Shown one piece after another: positions 5,749 through 9,140 of a stretch of 9,140 bases of DNA. The notes below the pieces were generated by a model. It was given only the letters and a program-made list of their open reading frames with translations, was not told the DNA's origin and ran no database searches. Origin of the DNA: Deltaproteobacteria bacterium (GTDB lineage: Bacteria > Myxococcota > UBA796 > SXON01). The stretch is from positions 1-9,140 of the forward strand of contig CANKNP010000212.1 in assembly GCA_947483545.1 (NCBI GenBank). The letters are read 5' to 3'. How positions within the stretch are numbered: position 1 is the stretch's first letter; each line of letters opens with the position of its first letter. The position numbers and the translations under genes are program-made.

Positions 5749-7134
5749 TTGTCGCACCGCAAACCCTTCGACCAACTCGAAGATGCCGCGATCCGGCTCG
5801 CATTGGACGCACCCGACAGCTTGCACAGCTCGGCGGTGGACGCCCTCCGCTACGTCATCCGGTTCGCGAAGCTCCAGCGCGTTCGCCGCGAAGATGGTGT
5901 CGATCTCGACGTCACCGAAGCCCTCGCGCCGCACGCCTGGAAGATCCGCCACGTACTCACGCCCGCGCTGATCGAGGAACGCTCCTTGTGGGCGGCGATG
6001 CGCGCCGCGCCCGATCTGCTGGCCATCACCCGGGAGCGGAGGCGTCGCCTCCTCGAACAGTTCCCCTTGGACCGGGATAGTCTGGAGGCAGAGGTCTGCC
6101 AGCGCCCGCTGGTGGTGACCTGCGGCGGGGGCGGCGGCGCCGGCTACGGTTACGCCGGCGCGTGGACGCTGCTCCACCGTAAGGGCCTCCAGCCCGCCCT
6201 GTTGTCCGGCACGTCGATCGGCGCGTTGATGGCGATGTTCCGCGCCCGTCGGCTCGTGTTCGACGGAGCACCTATGGTGGCGGCGGCGCGGCGGCTGTCA
6301 TGGGACAAGGTCTTCCGGGTGCTCCAGAGCGAGAACCGTTACGGCCTGCCGGCGACGCTGCGTCTCTACCTTAGAGCGGCCCTTGGTCCGCTATTTTTGA
6401 CGCAAGACGGGCGCGCGATGACGTTCGACGACCTCGAGATCCCGCTGCTCGTGGTCGCCACCGGCATCGGCGTCGACGCCCTCAAGCACGATCTCTCTTT
6501 CTACGAACATTTCCTCGACGACGCGGTGGCGCCGGGCGTGCCGTTCCGGCCCACCCGGATCGCGAAGGTCACTCAGCTCGCCTCCATCATGCGTGAGCTC
6601 CTGGCGACCCCGGACGCGCTCCGCGAGGTCGTCTTTGGCGCCGATCCCGCCACCCACAACGCCGACGTGCTGGACGCAGCAGGATTTTCGGCGTCCATCC
6701 CTGGACTCATCCACTACGACGTGCTCCGCGATGATCGCCGCATGAAGCTCCTGCTCGATGAGCTCTATGGCCGGTACGGCATCACGCGCCTCGTTGAAGG
6801 CGGCATACTGAACAATGTGCCGGTTCGCCCGGCCTTCGCCGAGGTGATCGGGGGCCGGATCACGCGGCGGGACGCCTATTTCCTGGCCCTGGACTGTTTC
6901 TCGCCCAAGATCCGCCAGTTCATGTTCTTGCCGATTCAACAGCTCGTACGTCCCAACGTGACCGCCAACATCGCCTACGCCAACCAGTACCACGCCCTGG
7001 ACAAGACCCTCTCGCCGCTCAACCTCGTGCCGGAGGTGCACGACGTGACCCGCGCGATGGACTGGACGATCGGGGAGCTCGAGGCCCACATGCCGGTGAT
7101 CCAGCGGCATTGTACGCCCCTGACGCCGATTTGA
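5749..7134 (+). CDS. Patatin-like phospholipase with Glu at the catalytic-Asp position
   Basis: 461 residues from TTG, or 470 if the CTG at 5722 is used. Patatins are lipid acyl hydrolases with a Ser-Asp dyad. Seen here: a Gly-rich oxyanion loop at 125-137 (CGGGGGAGYGYAGA region), the nucleophile elbow GTSIG with S156, and a DGG-type box read as VEGGILNNVPV, in which the expected catalytic Asp is Glu (E350, codon 6796-6798). About 120 residues precede the patatin core. They are mostly charged and probably helical, with no signal peptide, so it is likely a cytosolic or peripheral membrane enzyme. After the DGG-type box come about 110 residues (DAYFLALDCFSP, LVRPNV) that continue the fold. The next gene starts within a few bases of its stop. 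Family membership is clear. Whether E350 supports normal catalysis is open; the substrate is not predictable. Confidence 0.85.
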   Translation: MSHRKPFDQLEDAAIRLALDAPDSLHSSAVDALRYVIRFAKLQRVRREDGVDLDVTEALAPHAWKIRHVLTPALIEERSLWAAMRAAPDLLAITRERRRRLLEQFPLDRDSLEAEVCQRPLVVTCGGGGGAGYGYAGAWTLLHRKGLQPALLSGTSIGALMAMFRARRLVFDGAPMVAAARRLSWDKVFRVLQSENRYGLPATLRLYLRAALGPLFLTQDGRAMTFDDLEIPLLVVATGIGVDALKHDLSFYEHFLDDAVAPGVPFRPTRIAKVTQLASIMRELLATPDALREVVFGADPATHNADVLDAAGFSASIPGLIHYDVLRDDRRMKLLLDELYGRYGITRLVEGGILNNVPVRPAFAEVIGGRITRRDAYFLALDCFSPKIRQFMFLPIQQLVRPNVTANIAYANQYHALDKTLSPLNLVPEVHDVTRAMDWTIGELEAHMPVIQRHCTPLTPI

Positions 7135-7136
7135 CC

Positions 7137-8324
7137 GTGGCGCGGCCGCCACAGCCGGAGCGCGAAGGCATAGTGTGGATCAGTGACCTCGAGGGCCGCT
7201 GGGACAAGCTCGTGCAGGCCGCCGACGGTGAGGCGCTGAGGCTTGGCGGCGCAGGCCCGGGGCGAGACGAGCTCCGTGCGGGTCCCGGTTTTCGCCTGGT
7301 TCATGGTGGAGATGTAGTGGATCGTGGCCCCGCGGGCCTCCGGCTCCTACGGACGCTGGTGGACGCCCACGACGCGGACGGGGCCGTCTTGTTGGCGGGA
7401 AACCGGGACATCAACAAGCTCCGCCTCCCGCGAGAGCTCGGCCCGGCGCCCCGCCCGGACGCGCCGGCGCCAGTCGGCGAGCGGCTGCGCTGGACCCTGA
7501 GCCGGACGATGGGAGCGGGTTCGGCGTGGGCGTGGCGCGCCGCTGAGCTCGGCGTCGATCCCGCCGACGAGTCGACGCTCGTGTTGAGCCTGCTCGACGA
7601 TGTGGGGCCCGAGGGCCCGCTGCTCGCGTATCTCAAGCGTGCGAAGCTCATCTTCCGCAAAGACGAGACGCTGTTCGCCCACGGCGCCGTGCTCGAGGAG
7701 AGCTTGGGCGTGGTGCCCGGTGTTGCGCACCGTATCGACGATCTGGGAGAGTGGATCGAGGCGCTCAACCAATACTATGACGACCAGATCGCCGCTTTCT
7801 GCGCTGATCCTCTGGGCGTCGGGCACCTCGGCATCATCGGCTACCAGGCGCCCCGCCCGGGCACCCGCGAACACCAGGCAAGCGTCGTTTATGGCCGTCC
7901 GACCCACCCCTCGGGGCAGGCCCGCCTGCCCTCGCCCGCCACCCAGCGTTTGCTGAAGGACCAGGGCATCCGTCGGCTCGTGCTGGGCCACACGCCGATG
8001 GGGGACTGCCCGTCGGTGCTGCGCCAGGACGGGTTCGAGCAAATCCTTGGAGACACCAGCTACTCTCCGCTCGAAGCGGGGCCAAGGGTGCGCATCCGCG
8101 GAGACAGGAGCTGGATCCGCGGGGAGGCCCTCGCCTCCGACGAACATGTCCACTTTGAGCTGGACCTTCGGCTCGACACGTCGAGCGATATCGGGGAGGA
8201 GGTCGCGGCCGGGGAGCACCGTCGCGCACGGCTCACCGACCGACGGGAGCTGTGCGTGAGCTTCCAGCCCGGGTGGCGGGTCGTACAGCGGCTGCGAGGC
8301 CCCGCGGCAGGGCCATCCGGCTGA
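7137..8324 (+). CDS. Calcineurin-like metallophosphatase with divergent metal-site motifs
   Basis: 395 residues from the GTG at 7137. In-frame TTG codons at 7131 (overlapping the patatin TGA as TTGA) and 7110 are alternatives, and none has a good ribosome binding site. The domain starts almost at once: WISDLEGRW (D17, E19), GGDVVDRG (D59, D62), LAGNRDINKLR (N89, D91), FAHGA (H182) and LGHTP (H285), then GDTSYS (D306). These are the five blocks of the calcineurin-like (PF00149) fold, which binds two metals and hydrolyses phosphate esters. Block I has DxE where DxH is usual, and block III reads GNRD in place of GNH(E/D). GDxxDRG resembles the phosphoprotein-phosphatase/ApaH branch, so a protein phosphatase or dinucleoside-polyphosphate hydrolase is possible. 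The region between N89 and H182 is a long, mostly helical insert. No signal peptide is seen. It probably shares a transcript with the patatin gene. Confidence 0.8.
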   Translation: MARPPQPEREGIVWISDLEGRWDKLVQAADGEALRLGGAGPGRDELRAGPGFRLVHGGDVVDRGPAGLRLLRTLVDAHDADGAVLLAGNRDINKLRLPRELGPAPRPDAPAPVGERLRWTLSRTMGAGSAWAWRAAELGVDPADESTLVLSLLDDVGPEGPLLAYLKRAKLIFRKDETLFAHGAVLEESLGVVPGVAHRIDDLGEWIEALNQYYDDQIAAFCADPLGVGHLGIIGYQAPRPGTREHQASVVYGRPTHPSGQARLPSPATQRLLKDQGIRRLVLGHTPMGDCPSVLRQDGFEQILGDTSYSPLEAGPRVRIRGDRSWIRGEALASDEHVHFELDLRLDTSSDIGEEVAAGEHRRARLTDRRELCVSFQPGWRVVQRLRGPAAGPSG

Positions 8325-8359
8325 GCGGCGCTCCCCCTCGCGGCCGGATACCGGGTCGC

Positions 8360-9140
8360 GTGCCAGGCGCCCAAGCCCCCTCCTCGCTGCCACCCAGGGT
8401 ATGGGTCGAACGAGCCCTCTCGGGGCAGCGGCGGGCGCTCGCCCGCGCGATCACCCTCGTCGAAGCTGGATCGCCGGACGCCTTGGAGTGCCTCTGGTCG
8501 GCACCGGTCCGTCGGCGGCACGCGCCAGGCGCGCCCCACGTGATCGGCATCACCGGCCCCCCGGGTGCCGGAAAAAGCACCTTCACCGACCGGCTCATTC
8601 AGTCCGGCCGGGCGGCGGGCCTCAGGGTCGCCGTCGTCGCGGTCGACCCGGCGTCGCCCTTTTCGGGCGGCGCGATCCTCGGAGATCGTGTCCGGATGGA
8701 GGGGCATGGGGACGATGATGGCGTTTATATTCGCTCCTTGTCGTCCCGTGGCTTCCTGGGTGGGCTCTCGCAAGCCGCGAGCGCCGTGGTCGATCTCCTC
8801 GACGCGGCGGGATTCGACCGGGTGATCCTGGAGACGGTCGGGGTGGGCCAGGGGGAGCTCTCGGTGATGGACGTCGCCGACACCGTCATGGTGGTGCTGA
8901 CCCCCGAGTCGGGGGACACGGTTCAGGCGATGAAAGCCGGCCTTCTCGAGATCGCCGACCTGTTCGTGATCAACAAGGCCGACCGGCCGGGCGCCGACGC
9001 GCTGGTGCGGGAGCTGCAGCAGCTTGTAGCCCTGGATCCTCAGATGACCGCCGGCCCTCCGGCGTGGGCGGCGCCGGTCCATGCCACCTCAGCCCTCCGT
9101 GGGGAGGGAGTCGGCGCCGTGGAGGCGGCGCTGATCGACC
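8360..9140 (+). CDS. meaB: MeaB/ArgK-family G-protein chaperone, C-terminus cut by window edge
   Basis: The first 260 residues are present, from a GTG at 8360, 35 bp after the phosphatase stop; no strong ribosome binding site is seen. GTPase signatures in order: Walker A GPPGAGKST (66-74), AVDPASPFSGGAILGDRVRM (94-113), the family-specific ETVGVGQGE (158-166), NKAD (205-208) and SALRGEGV (244-251). The helical N-terminal part (about 15-50, WVERALSGQRRALARAITLVE) matches the family's opening. From family knowledge, MeaB binds adenosylcobalamin-dependent methylmalonyl-CoA mutase, gates cofactor loading and protects the enzyme, in propionyl-CoA metabolism. Older databases call the family ArgK or LAO/AO transport ATPase. 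No mutase gene is in the window, so partnership is inferred. A complete member has roughly 310-330 residues, so about 50-70 are missing past the edge. Confidence 0.9.
   Translation, partial: MPGAQAPSSLPPRVWVERALSGQRRALARAITLVEAGSPDALECLWSAPVRRRHAPGAPHVIGITGPPGAGKSTFTDRLIQSGRAAGLRVAVVAVDPASPFSGGAILGDRVRMEGHGDDDGVYIRSLSSRGFLGGLSQAASAVVDLLDAAGFDRVILETVGVGQGELSVMDVADTVMVVLTPESGDTVQAMKAGLLEIADLFVINKADRPGADALVRELQQLVALDPQMTAGPPAWAAPVHATSALRGEGVGAVEAALID

Noticed and set aside
4398..5762. Long open frame (454 codons) on the minus strand opposite the multidomain lipoprotein
   Set aside because: The plus strand carries export signal and domain motifs; the antisense product is Arg/Ala/Gly-rich with no domain signature.
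7347..9082. Overlapping minus-strand open frames of 348 and 340 codons opposite the phosphatase and MeaB genes
   Set aside because: They oppose genes with complete catalytic motifs and are explained by lack of stops in GC-rich DNA.

Overview
The window is about two-thirds G+C and densely coded. It suggests a chromosome of a high-GC delta-proteobacterial or Myxococcota-type organism. The support is indirect: strong G/C third-position bias, GTG and TTG starts, two secreted lipoproteins with Asp/Thr/Gly/Pro-rich linkers, and a MeaB-type GTPase. No ribosomal RNA or marker gene is present, so the taxonomy is an inference.

Left part (1-1018, minus strand): two genes joined by an ATGA stop/start overlap. 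The upstream gene (398-1018) encodes a YkgJ-type cysteine-cluster protein. The downstream gene starts at 401 and runs off the left edge. Its visible 133 residues carry a full PD-(D/E)XK (RecB/Cas4-like) nuclease signature, so it may be the N-terminus of a nuclease-helicase. A 109-bp divergent spacer (1019-1127) separates this pair from the plus-strand genes.

Middle (1128-5564, plus strand): first a tryptophanase (tnaA) with all the PLP-site residues and with the residues that separate tryptophanase from tyrosine phenol-lyase. After 67 bp comes a pair of predicted lipoproteins joined by a GTGA overlap. The first is an M15-type peptidoglycan peptidase on an Asp/Thr-rich linker. The second is a 677-residue protein that appears to combine an Ig-like domain, an alpha/beta-hydrolase-like domain and a C-terminal glutamine-amidotransferase-like (xanthan-lyase-type) domain. 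Together they look like an exported envelope or extracellular unit.

Right part (5565-9140, plus strand): a 157-bp spacer, then a patatin-like phospholipase whose start codon must be CTG or TTG and whose usual catalytic Asp is replaced by Glu. Two bases after its stop comes a calcineurin-like metallophosphatase with altered metal-site motifs. Then 35 bp, then the first 260 residues of a MeaB/ArgK-family G-protein, cut by the right edge. These three may be co-transcribed, but no shared pathway is evident.

I found no CRISPR array, insertion sequence, tRNA, rRNA or phage module. The points most worth a second look are the coupled lipoprotein pair with its unusual second member, the Asp-to-Glu patatin, the divergent phosphatase, and the truncated PD-(D/E)XK gene coupled to the cysteine-cluster gene.
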